Assembly (NCBI GenBank): GCA_032117095.1
Contig: JAULZZ010000155.1
Location: forward strand, 1 to 21,814
DNA length: 21,814 nt
From: REEB470 sp032117095
GTDB taxonomy: Bacteria > Bacillota > Bacilli > Paenibacillales > YIM-B00363
Direction: 5' to 3'
Position 1 is the stretch's first letter. Each line of letters starts with the position of its first letter. The translations under genes were made by a program, and so were the position numbers. Below are positions 15,210-21,814 of this stretch, piece after piece. The notes under the pieces were generated by a model that worked only from the letters and a program-made list of their open reading frames with translations, had not been told where the DNA came from and made no database searches.

Positions 15210-16001
15210 ATGAGAATACTGTTTATTGGGGATATTGTAGGGGGGAGTGGACGACGGGCATTGCGCCAACAATTGCCTTTGTTGCGCCAACAATATCGAC
15301 CAGATTTTGTGCTCGTCAATGGTGAAAATGCAGCCGCAGGAAAAGGCATTACACGGGCGATTGCGCACGAACTATTTGAAAGCGGCGTACACGGCATTAC
15401 GATGGGCAATCATACGTGGGATCAAAAAGAAACTGCGCAGTGGATCGAGGAGGAAGCAAGAATCGTGCGGCCCGCCAACTATCCGCCCAACACGCCGGGG
15501 CAAGGGGTGATGACATTGCGACACATGGGGAAAACGTTGGTCGTGATGAACGTCTTGGGGCGTACGTTTATGTCGCCTGTGGATTGTCCGTTTCGCACCG
15601 TAGATGCGTTGTTGGAGGGGGGCCCCCCCGCTGTGCCTGTACTGCTTGATGTACATGCAGAGACAACATCGGAAAAGCTAGCACTGGGGTGGTATGTTGA
15701 TGGACGTGTCGCGGCAGTCGTAGGGACACATACACACGTACAAACGCACGATGAACAAATTTTCCCCCAGGGGACCGCATACGTGACGGATGTGGGGATG
15801 ACAGGCTCTTATGAAGGCATTTTGGGAATGGAGCGTACTGCGGTAATGCGTAGATTTGTGACGCAGATGCCTGCGCGGTTTGTCGCCGACGAGGGCCGTT
15901 ATCATTTGCATGCCGTCGTTATTGAGATAGACGACGATACGCGAAAAGCCAAGGGAATTTCGCTCATTCGCATCCGTGAAGGGGAGTTTCGCATGCATTA
16001 A
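15210..16001 (+). CDS. ymdB: YmdB-type metallophosphoesterase (2',3'-cyclic nucleotide phosphodiesterase)
   Basis: The protein has 263 residues, the family length. The binuclear metal ligands are all present: D8 (FIGDIVG), E39/N40 (VNGENAAAGKG), N67/H68 (TMGNHTWD), H149 (DVHAE), H174 and H176 (GTHTHVQTHDE). In B. subtilis YmdB hydrolyses 2',3'-cAMP and affects biofilm and motility decisions. The start is ATG 15210 with GAGGGG seven bases before it. Its own upstream element and the terminator behind rny suggest separate transcription. A GGGGGGCCCCCCC run inside the gene (15617-15629) encodes GGPP. A 10-bp tandem repeat covers the stop codon. Confidence 0.95.
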   Translation: MRILFIGDIVGGSGRRALRQQLPLLRQQYRPDFVLVNGENAAAGKGITRAIAHELFESGVHGITMGNHTWDQKETAQWIEEEARIVRPANYPPNTPGQGVMTLRHMGKTLVVMNVLGRTFMSPVDCPFRTVDALLEGGPPAVPVLLDVHAETTSEKLALGWYVDGRVAAVVGTHTHVQTHDEQIFPQGTAYVTDVGMTGSYEGILGMERTAVMRRFVTQMPARFVADEGRYHLHAVVIEIDDDTRKAKGISLIRIREGEFRMH

Positions 16002-16011
16002 CATGCATTAA
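15992..16011 (+). repeat. 10-bp tandem duplication over the ymdB stop codon
   Basis: CATGCATTAA occurs twice back to back; the first copy contains the last His codon and the TAA stop. Confidence 0.85.
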
Positions 16012-16126
16012 TTCGAGGGCATGCTCTAAAATGCCAGAGCGGTATTCGGGGCAGGAAAGTCCGAAATACATACAACAAAAATTTTGTCTAAGAGACGAGT
16101 GGCTGTACCGTTTTATCCATCTCTTC

Positions 16127-16145
16127 CCGATATACATGTTATCGG
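16127..16145 (+). promoter_or_regulatory. Inverted repeat upstream of korA, possible operator
   Basis: CCGATA-N7-TATCGG, with ACATGT inside the spacer, about 105 bases before korA. No clear promoter boxes next to it; a regulator site is inference. Confidence 0.3.
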
Positions 16146-16249
16146 AAAATACTATATTTGCACGTAGCGGTATGGATTGATTTCTTTCCCCAAAAGCCAT
16201 AGACTAAAAGAGGTAAGGTTGCCAGTACGGAAATTAAGGGAGTGAGACG

Positions 16250-18004
16250 ATGATTTCACAGCTATCATGGAAAATTGGGGGACAACAAGGAGAAGGCGTA
16301 GAAAGTACTGATCGCATTTTCTCCACCGCACTCAATCGTTTAGGCTATTATTTATACGGGTATCGGCATTTTTCATCGCGGATAAAAGGCGGACATACGA
16401 ACAATAAAATCCGCATTTCCGTCAAACCCATGCGTGCGATTTCCGATGATTTGGATATTTTGGTTGCTTTTGATCAGGAGACGATCGACCTCAATGCCCA
16501 CGAGTTGCGCAAAGGGGGCGTCATCGTGGCAGATGCAAAGTTCAACCCTGACGCCACGCGCTATGCGGACGTACGGTTGTTTTCGGTGCCGATCACGGCG
16601 ATCGCCGAAGAGCTCGGCACGTCGCTGTTTAAGAACATGGTGGCATCGGGGGCTTCGTGGGCGTTACTTGGATTGCCACTCGACATTTTTAATGCTGCGG
16701 TAGAAGAAGAATTCAAACGCAAGGGGCCTGCGATCGTCCAAAAAAACGTGGAGGCAGTGCGTCGAGGTGCACAATACATTGTCGATGCATCTGAAGGGTC
16801 GGATTACACGTTCCGGCTGGAACCTTCGGACGGAAAAGCAAAGTTGTTCATGATCGGCAACGATGCGATCGGATTGGGTGCTGTGGCCGCAGGATGCCGT
16901 TTTATGGCGGCCTATCCAATCACCCCTGCTACAGAAATTATGGAATATCTGGTGAAAGTATTGCCCAAATTTGGCGGTACCGTCATCCAGACCGAAGACG
17001 AGATTGCGGCCGTCACGATGACGATCGGGTCCAACTATGCGGGCGTACGGGCGATGACGTCTTCTTCTGGACCTGGCTTGTCGTTGATGACCGAGGCGAT
17101 TGGGTTGGCGGGCATGACCGAAACCCCTGTCGTGATTGTCGACACCCAACGGGGCGGTCCTTCCACGGGATTGCCAACAAAACAAGAACAAAGCGACATT
17201 AATGCGATGATTTATGGTACACACGGGGAAATTCCGAAAATTGTGATCGCACCGAGTTCAGTCGAAGAATGTTTTTACGATACGATCGAAGCGTTTAATT
17301 TGGCTGAAAAATACCAATGCCCTGTGATTATCGTCACGGATTTGCAGTTGTCTTTGGGCAAACAAACCGCCGAGTTGCTCGATTATACGCGCATCCGTAT
17401 CGAGCGGGGAAAGTTAATTGAAGAGCCGTTGCCTCCTTTAGCGCCCAACACGTTGTTCAAACGGTATGAATTGCAACCAGACGGGGTATCCCCACGCGTA
17501 CTGCCCGGAACCCTCCATGGGTTGCATCATGTGACGGGAGTAGAACATGATGAGGAAGGGCGGCCAGCGGAAAGTCCGCTCAATCGGAAGAAGATGATGG
17601 ACAAACGTTTGGGCAAACTACACAACGTGCGGATTGCGCAGCCGATTCATAGCGATGCCCCACATCAGTATCCGGATTTGTTGCTCATCTGCATGAGCTC
17701 TAACGGAGGCACCATTCATGAAGCGCGGGAGCGTTTACTCCAAGACGGCTTGCGTACGAACCAGATGGTCATTCGACAGATTGCTCCTTTTCCTACAGAG
17801 CTTGTACGACCGCACATCGAAAAAGCAAAGCAAGTGCTCGTTGTCGAGAACAATGCTACGGGACAATTGGCCGATCAAATCCAACTGCATGTCGGTCATG
17901 CTACGAAAATACGACGCCTCAACAAATACGATGGCACGCCGTTTTTGCCTTCGGAGCTTGTTGTAGCGTGTAAGGAGCTGAGTTTAGTCCATGGTCACGT
18001 TTAA
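16250..18004 (+). CDS. korA: 2-oxoacid:ferredoxin oxidoreductase, alpha subunit (fused gamma-alpha)
   Basis: The protein has 584 residues. Residues 1-180 are the gamma domain (GGQQGEGVESTDRIF, SSRIKGGHTNNKIR). From about 197 comes the alpha/pyrimidine part, with the signature AYPITPATEIMEYL (221-234) and the substrate-loop motif RGGPSTGLPTKQEQSD (301-316). The C-terminal domain III has PFPTELV and VLVVENNATGQLA. With the beta subunit it oxidatively decarboxylates 2-oxoacids (2-oxoglutarate, pyruvate or branched-chain; specificity not readable here) to acyl-CoA, passing electrons to ferredoxin. AAGGGAGTGA precedes the ATG. korB overlaps its 3' end by 14 bases, so the subunits are coupled. Confidence 0.93.
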   Translation: MISQLSWKIGGQQGEGVESTDRIFSTALNRLGYYLYGYRHFSSRIKGGHTNNKIRISVKPMRAISDDLDILVAFDQETIDLNAHELRKGGVIVADAKFNPDATRYADVRLFSVPITAIAEELGTSLFKNMVASGASWALLGLPLDIFNAAVEEEFKRKGPAIVQKNVEAVRRGAQYIVDASEGSDYTFRLEPSDGKAKLFMIGNDAIGLGAVAAGCRFMAAYPITPATEIMEYLVKVLPKFGGTVIQTEDEIAAVTMTIGSNYAGVRAMTSSSGPGLSLMTEAIGLAGMTETPVVIVDTQRGGPSTGLPTKQEQSDINAMIYGTHGEIPKIVIAPSSVEECFYDTIEAFNLAEKYQCPVIIVTDLQLSLGKQTAELLDYTRIRIERGKLIEEPLPPLAPNTLFKRYELQPDGVSPRVLPGTLHGLHHVTGVEHDEEGRPAESPLNRKKMMDKRLGKLHNVRIAQPIHSDAPHQYPDLLLICMSSNGGTIHEARERLLQDGLRTNQMVIRQIAPFPTELVRPHIEKAKQVLVVENNATGQLADQIQLHVGHATKIRRLNKYDGTPFLPSELVVACKELSLVHGHV

Positions 18005-18857
18005 GGATTTTCGTAACAACATTAAGCCAAACTGGTGTCCAGGTTGTGGGGACTTCTCCATCCAAGCTGCGATTCAGCGCGCTGCGGCCAATGTCGGGCT
18101 CACCCCTGAAAAGTTAGCGATCATTTCAGGGATCGGTTGTTCGGGACGTATTTCTGGATACATTCACTCCTACGGGTTTCATGGCATTCATGGGCGGGCG
18201 TTGCCGATTGCCCAAGGCGTAAAGATGGCGAACCGTGATTTGACAGTGATCGCTTCCGGGGGTGATGGGGACGGATTTGCCATCGGCTTGGGGCATACGG
18301 TGCATGCGATTCGACGCAACATGGACATGACTTATATCGTCATGGACAACCAAATTTACGGTTTGACGAAAGGACAAACGTCCCCGCGTAGTGCCGAGGG
18401 TTTCAAGACGAAATCCACCCCCGAGGGATCCATAGAAACCGTGCTATCTCCGCTGGAAATTGCCCTGAGTGCAGGGGCGACTTTCATCGCCCAATCGTTT
18501 TCGAGCAACTTAAAGCAACTGACTTCGCTCATCGAACAAGGCATTCGCCATCCGGGGTTTGCGCTGATCAACGTATTTAGTCCATGCGTCACCTTCAATA
18601 AAGTCAACACATACGAGTGGTTCAAAGAACATATCGTCGATTTAGAGGAGCATACCGGATATGATGCGACCAATCGCATTGCAGCGATGACCAAAATCAT
18701 GGAGACGAACAGCATGCTGTGTGGGCTGATTTATCAGGATACGACGAAACCGCCGTACGAAAAATTAGTCAAAGGATATCGCCAGCAACCACTCGCCCAT
18801 CAGGATTTGCATTTGTCCCCCGAACAATTTGGCGAATTGGTTTCTGAGTTCCGCTAA
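17991..18857 (+). CDS. korB: 2-oxoacid:ferredoxin oxidoreductase, beta subunit
   Basis: The protein has 288 residues. It carries the thiamine diphosphate motif GGDGDGFAIGLGH (90-102) with MDNQIYGLTKGQTSP. Four cysteines, C16 and C19 (WCPGCGDF), C50 (GIGCSGR) and C199 (SPCVTFN), have the spacing known for the single 4Fe-4S cluster of two-subunit archaeal-type oxidoreductases. It is the catalytic and electron-exit subunit. The ATG lies inside the end of korA; AAGGAG is 13 bases upstream, a rather long gap, so coupling to korA translation is likely. A terminator follows. Confidence 0.93.
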   Translation: MVTFKDFRNNIKPNWCPGCGDFSIQAAIQRAAANVGLTPEKLAIISGIGCSGRISGYIHSYGFHGIHGRALPIAQGVKMANRDLTVIASGGDGDGFAIGLGHTVHAIRRNMDMTYIVMDNQIYGLTKGQTSPRSAEGFKTKSTPEGSIETVLSPLEIALSAGATFIAQSFSSNLKQLTSLIEQGIRHPGFALINVFSPCVTFNKVNTYEWFKEHIVDLEEHTGYDATNRIAAMTKIMETNSMLCGLIYQDTTKPPYEKLVKGYRQQPLAHQDLHLSPEQFGELVSEFR

Positions 18858-18886
18858 TGCGGCGCAGCATTCCCAAATCCATGAAA

Positions 18887-18921
18887 GGCATACGGTGCTT
18901 TTTCCGTATGTCTTGTTTTTT
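18887..18921 (+). terminator. Rho-independent terminator after korAB
   Basis: GGCATACGG (18887-18895) pairs with CCGTATGTC (18904-18912, one G-T pair), followed by TTGTTTTTT. Confidence 0.88.
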
Positions 18922-19003
18922 GGAAGAGGCAAACGCACCAAACATCAATGACAGCGACAATATTTTCAACACGGCGATCCATACATACGAGGAGGAATAA
19001 GCC

Positions 19004-19579
19004 ATGTTACGCGTACCGGTGGGGGTTTCAGCACGGCATATTCATTTGTGCACGGCGCACGTCAAGGCTTTGTTCGGGGCACACGAGGAATTACACGTAT
19101 TGCGTCCGTTGCGTCAACCGGGGCAATTTGCAGCCCATGAAACGGTAAAAGTGATTGGTCCGCGCGGGGAATTTGCGAAAGTACGCATACTCGGTCCAGC
19201 CCGTTCGCTCAGCCAATTAGAAATTTCTCGTACCGATGCGGTGGCATTGGGCATTGATGCGCCTGTGCGCATGTCTGGCGAGGTGACGGGGACACCGGGC
19301 ATTCGTATCGTCGGCCCTCAGGGGGAAGTGGCACTGCACGAGGGCGTCATCGTGGCGGCACGCCACATTCACCTCAGCCCTGCGGATGCGCTGGCGTGGC
19401 ACGTTTCCCAGCACCAATCGGTGTGTGTGCGTCTGGGCGTTGGGGAACGTGCGCTGACGTTAGAAAACGTAGTCATTCGCATCCATGAAACGTTTGTTTG
19501 TGAAATGCACATCGATACCGATGAAGCCAATGCAGCAGGCGTGCAAACGGGAGACGTGGGAACCGTCGTTATGGTATGA
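19004..19579 (+). CDS. pduL: Phosphate propanoyl/acyl transferase PduL
   Basis: The protein has 191 residues. Two PduL domains are visible, each opening with the zinc-binding ARHIHL motif (H12/H14 and H121/H123). The third histidine block, VCEMHIDTDEANA (H169), is also present. PduL exchanges CoA for phosphate on short acyl groups, giving acyl phosphate for ATP synthesis by a kinase. There is no N-terminal encapsulation extension and no microcompartment shell gene nearby, so it is probably a cytosolic housekeeping phosphotransacylase. AGGAGG precedes the ATG. It follows korAB behind a terminator, so it is a neighbour in pathway but probably not in the same transcript. Confidence 0.9.
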   Translation: MLRVPVGVSARHIHLCTAHVKALFGAHEELHVLRPLRQPGQFAAHETVKVIGPRGEFAKVRILGPARSLSQLEISRTDAVALGIDAPVRMSGEVTGTPGIRIVGPQGEVALHEGVIVAARHIHLSPADALAWHVSQHQSVCVRLGVGERALTLENVVIRIHETFVCEMHIDTDEANAAGVQTGDVGTVVMV

Positions 19580-19642
19580 TGAAAAAATGATACGAGGGGG
19601 ATGCACGCAATGTGCACACCGCTCACGTGAGAAAGGAGCCGA

Positions 19643-21157
19643 ATGGGAACGATGTCACATCCCGACGAACGTCTGTCCATCCCTTTCCAACCGCCGTCGT
19701 ATGCAGAGGCAAAACGCCGTGGCAAGCAAACGATCGCGGTATACGATGCCTCTGCGATTGACCCTGCCTTTGCGACGTGGGGCGTAGGCAAGACGTATTT
19801 TATCCGCACGTACGGATGCCAGATGAACGAGCACGATTCGGAGACGATCAAAGGATTGCTCGAGGCGATGGGCTATACCGAGACATTCACCCGCGACGAG
19901 GCAGATGTCATTTTGCTTAATACGTGTGCGATTCGCGAACAGGCAGAGGACAAAGTATTTGGAGAAATTGGACATCTCAAGACGCTCAAACAGCACAGAC
20001 CAGACACGATCGTCGGCATATGTGGCTGCATGGCGCAAGAAGAAGGCGTGGTGCAGCGCATTTTAACAAAGCATCCGCACATTGACTTGATTTTTGGGAC
20101 GCACAACATACATCGCCTGCCCCAGTTGCTCAAAGAAGCACATTTTTCCAAAGAAATGGTCGTTGAAGTGTGGTCCAAAGAAGGCGATATCGTCGAACAT
20201 TTGCCCAAAAAACGCCAAGGATTCAAAGCGTGGGTGACGATCATGTACGGGTGCGATAAGTTTTGTACGTATTGTATCGTGCCGTATACGCGGGGGAAGG
20301 AGCGAAGTCGCAGACCGCAAGACGTCTTAGCGGAAGTGCGTGCGTTGGCGCGGACAGGCGTGCAAGAAATTACGCTGCTCGGGCAAAATGTGAATGCCTA
20401 TGGCAAAGATTTTACGGATATAGACTATACATTTGCACAGTTGATGGCCGATTTGTCCACGATTGGCATCCCGCGCATTCGGTTTACGACGTCTCATCCA
20501 CGGGATTTTGACGCGCCGTTGATCGAAGTACTCGCACGCAGGGGCAACATCGTCGAACACATTCATCTGCCGGTACAGTCGGGAAACAGCGACATTTTGA
20601 AGAAGATGAGTCGCAAATATACACGCCAACACTACGTCGACCTCGTGGCACACATTCGCCAAGCGATTCCAGATGTCGTTTTGACTACGGATATTATCGT
20701 GGGATTTCCTGGTGAAACCGAGGAACAGTTTTTAGATACGTTGTCGTTGGTCGATGCTGTGCGTTTTGATGGGGCGTATACGTTTATGTACAGTGCCCGC
20801 GAAGGAACGCCCGCTGCAGCGATGCCAGACGATATTTCTGTCGAAACGAAAAAGCGACGCCTCCATCTGCTTAACGAGCGCATTGCCTTTTGGAGTAAAC
20901 GGTCGAATGAGGCGCTACACGGTCAGGTCGTGGAAGTGCTCGTCGATGGGGAGAGCAAGACGGATGCGACCTGGTTGTCGGGGCGTACACGGACGAACAA
21001 GTTAGTGCATTTTCAAGGGGAGTCGGGACAAATTGGGCAACTTGTGCATGTGCGCATTACGGAGCCATTGACGTGGTTTTTGAAAGGAGAATGGGTTGCT
21101 ACGGGACCGAGGCTACGAGGAGGAGAACACCACGATGAAAGAAGTACAAGCGCATGA
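19643..21157 (+). CDS. miaB: tRNA-2-methylthio-N6-dimethylallyladenosine synthase MiaB
   Basis: The protein has 504 residues. An N-terminal extension of about 50 residues is followed by the methylthiotransferase domain, with C59 (TYGCQMNEHDSE), C95 (LNTCAIREQA) and C129 (GICGCMAQE). The radical-SAM motif has C204, C208 and C211 (MYGCDKFCTYCIVPYTRG). The C-terminal TRAM domain is at about 440-495. The enzyme adds a methylthio group to i6A37 of tRNAs reading UNN codons, using two 4Fe-4S clusters. The start is ATG 19643 behind AAAGGAG. ricA starts inside its last 23 bases. The same order (ymcB-ymcA) is known from B. subtilis. Confidence 0.96.
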   Translation: MGTMSHPDERLSIPFQPPSYAEAKRRGKQTIAVYDASAIDPAFATWGVGKTYFIRTYGCQMNEHDSETIKGLLEAMGYTETFTRDEADVILLNTCAIREQAEDKVFGEIGHLKTLKQHRPDTIVGICGCMAQEEGVVQRILTKHPHIDLIFGTHNIHRLPQLLKEAHFSKEMVVEVWSKEGDIVEHLPKKRQGFKAWVTIMYGCDKFCTYCIVPYTRGKERSRRPQDVLAEVRALARTGVQEITLLGQNVNAYGKDFTDIDYTFAQLMADLSTIGIPRIRFTTSHPRDFDAPLIEVLARRGNIVEHIHLPVQSGNSDILKKMSRKYTRQHYVDLVAHIRQAIPDVVLTTDIIVGFPGETEEQFLDTLSLVDAVRFDGAYTFMYSAREGTPAAAMPDDISVETKKRRLHLLNERIAFWSKRSNEALHGQVVEVLVDGESKTDATWLSGRTRTNKLVHFQGESGQIGQLVHVRITEPLTWFLKGEWVATGPRLRGGEHHDERSTSA

Positions 21158-21539
21158 CATGGTCATCGGAGAACACATTTTACAGAAAGCGCGGGAACTT
21201 GCCACACTCATCGCACAATCGGAGGAAGCGATCGTTTTTCGTGAAGCCGAACGGGTCATAGCACAACACGACGAAGTGCAGGGCATCATTGCGCTCATAA
21301 AAAAACGCCAAAAAGAGGCGGTCGCTTTTGAACATACGTTCCAAAACAAGCAGATGGTCGAAAAAATTGAACGAGAAATCGCTGAGTTAGAAGAAAAATT
21401 GCAATCGTACCCGATCGTCAATCAGTTTCAACAAATGCAAGTCGACCTCAACCAGACGTTACAGTCCATTATCCGCGTGTTATACGATACGTTATCGCAG
21501 ACGATCGCCATCGAGCAGGGGGCGAAGTCGCACGAGTGA
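21135..21539 (+). CDS. ricA: RicA (YmcA), YlbF/YmcA-family regulator of RNase Y
   Basis: This is an all-helical acidic protein of 134 residues. Its pattern of ILQKARELATLIAQSEE, FREAERVIAQHDEVQ and YPIVNQFQQMQVDLNQTLQ is characteristic of the YlbF/YmcA (DUF964) family, and its place behind miaB is as in Bacillus. In B. subtilis RicA joins RicF and RicT in the Y-complex, which modulates RNase Y cleavage and development. The start is ATG 21135 with GAGGAGGAG upstream; in-frame upstream codons lie within miaB. The protein has no cysteine, so it offers no iron-sulfur ligands itself. The stop overlaps the next start (GTGA). Confidence 0.85.
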   Translation: MKEVQAHDMVIGEHILQKARELATLIAQSEEAIVFREAERVIAQHDEVQGIIALIKKRQKEAVAFEHTFQNKQMVEKIEREIAELEEKLQSYPIVNQFQQMQVDLNQTLQSIIRVLYDTLSQTIAIEQGAKSHE

Positions 21540-21814
21540 GGCGGACGATCGTATTGACCGGAGGCGGAACAGCAGGCCACGTGACAGTCAATGTAGCATT
21601 GTTGCCGTTGTTGCGTGCGCATGGATGGGACATTCACTATGTTGGATCGCATCACGGGATCGAGCGCGAGCTCATCGCATACGAAGAGGACGTGACGTAC
21701 CATCCGATTTCGACAGGAAAATTTCGGCGGTATGTGACATGGCGTCATGTGCAAGAGCCTTTTTTGGTGCTACAAGGCATGTGGCAAGCACAGCGACTGT
21801 TGCAACGCATTCGC
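21536..21814 (+). CDS. MurG-family UDP-GlcNAc glycosyltransferase, N-terminal part (runs off the right edge)
   Basis: Ninety-three codons are visible from GTG 21536. They carry the MurG N-terminal signature VLTGGGTAGHVTVNVALLPL and IHYVGSHHGIERELI, then YHPISTGKFRRY. MurG transfers GlcNAc to lipid I on the cytoplasmic face in peptidoglycan synthesis. Because Bacillales usually keep murG in the division/cell-wall cluster, this may be a paralogue with another acceptor; the C-terminal half is needed to decide. The GTG overlaps the ricA stop, so it probably belongs to the miaB-ricA transcript. Confidence 0.82.
   Translation, partial: MRRTIVLTGGGTAGHVTVNVALLPLLRAHGWDIHYVGSHHGIERELIAYEEDVTYHPISTGKFRRYVTWRHVQEPFLVLQGMWQAQRLLQRIR

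Noticed and set aside
19600..19629. Nine-codon leader-peptide-like frame (MHAMCTPLT) before miaB
   Set aside because: The purine-rich stretch is too close to the ATG, and nothing suggests regulatory codons or alternative hairpins.

Overview
The window looks like chromosomal DNA of a low-to-mid GC, endospore-lineage Firmicute of the order Bacillales, possibly Alicyclobacillaceae-like. Evidence is a BrxC (YtxJ) bacilliredoxin, RNase Y, YmdB and RicA (YmcA), together with the gene order recA-recX-rny-ymdB-(2-oxoacid:ferredoxin oxidoreductase)-miaB-ricA, which resembles the recA-ymdA-ymdB-ymcB-ymcA neighbourhood of Bacillus. The species assignment is inference. Every intact gene is on the + strand; only the partial transposase at the left edge is on the - strand. 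I saw no rRNA, tRNA or CRISPR array.

Layout. (1) 1-375: outer end of an IS256-family insertion sequence that has cut off the 5' part of a chemoreceptor gene (remnant 376-1719). (2) 1771-4813: an intact dCache-type chemoreceptor and the methylesterase CheB. (3) 4814-7691: two tandem PrsA/parvulin-type foldases that are membrane-anchored rather than lipoproteins. Each is preceded by a nearly identical 52-bp non-coding element, and the first carries an internal 23-residue duplication. (4) 7794-9477: brxC, thyA and folA, tightly packed (redox plus thymidylate/folate). (5) 9478-11215: recA-recX with a 4-bp overlap, behind a consensus sigma-A promoter that is followed at once by a terminator-like hairpin. 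(6) 11216-13449: an accessory island with two gene-poor stretches, a MITE-like inverted-repeat element and an Rpn-family (PD-(D/E)XK) nuclease containing a 12-bp VNTR. (7) 13450-16001: rny and ymdB, two RNA/second-messenger enzymes. (8) 16250-19579: korA-korB (2-oxoacid:ferredoxin oxidoreductase) and pduL (phosphate acyltransferase). (9) 19643-21814: miaB, ricA and the start of a MurG-family glycosyltransferase, overlapping like an operon.

How the parts fit together. korAB and pduL could turn a 2-oxoacid into acyl-CoA, reduced ferredoxin and then acyl phosphate. rny and ricA both belong to RNA processing in Bacillus, where the Ric (Y-) complex modulates RNase Y. thyA oxidises methylene-THF to DHF, which folA reduces again. 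The chemoreceptor/CheB block is an adaptation module without a visible CheR.

I found no clear new multi-gene system. The most unusual signals are the 52-bp element (more conserved than the duplicated genes beside it, with a divergent third copy before ymdB), the internal duplication in the first foldase, and the promoter-terminator arrangement in front of recA.
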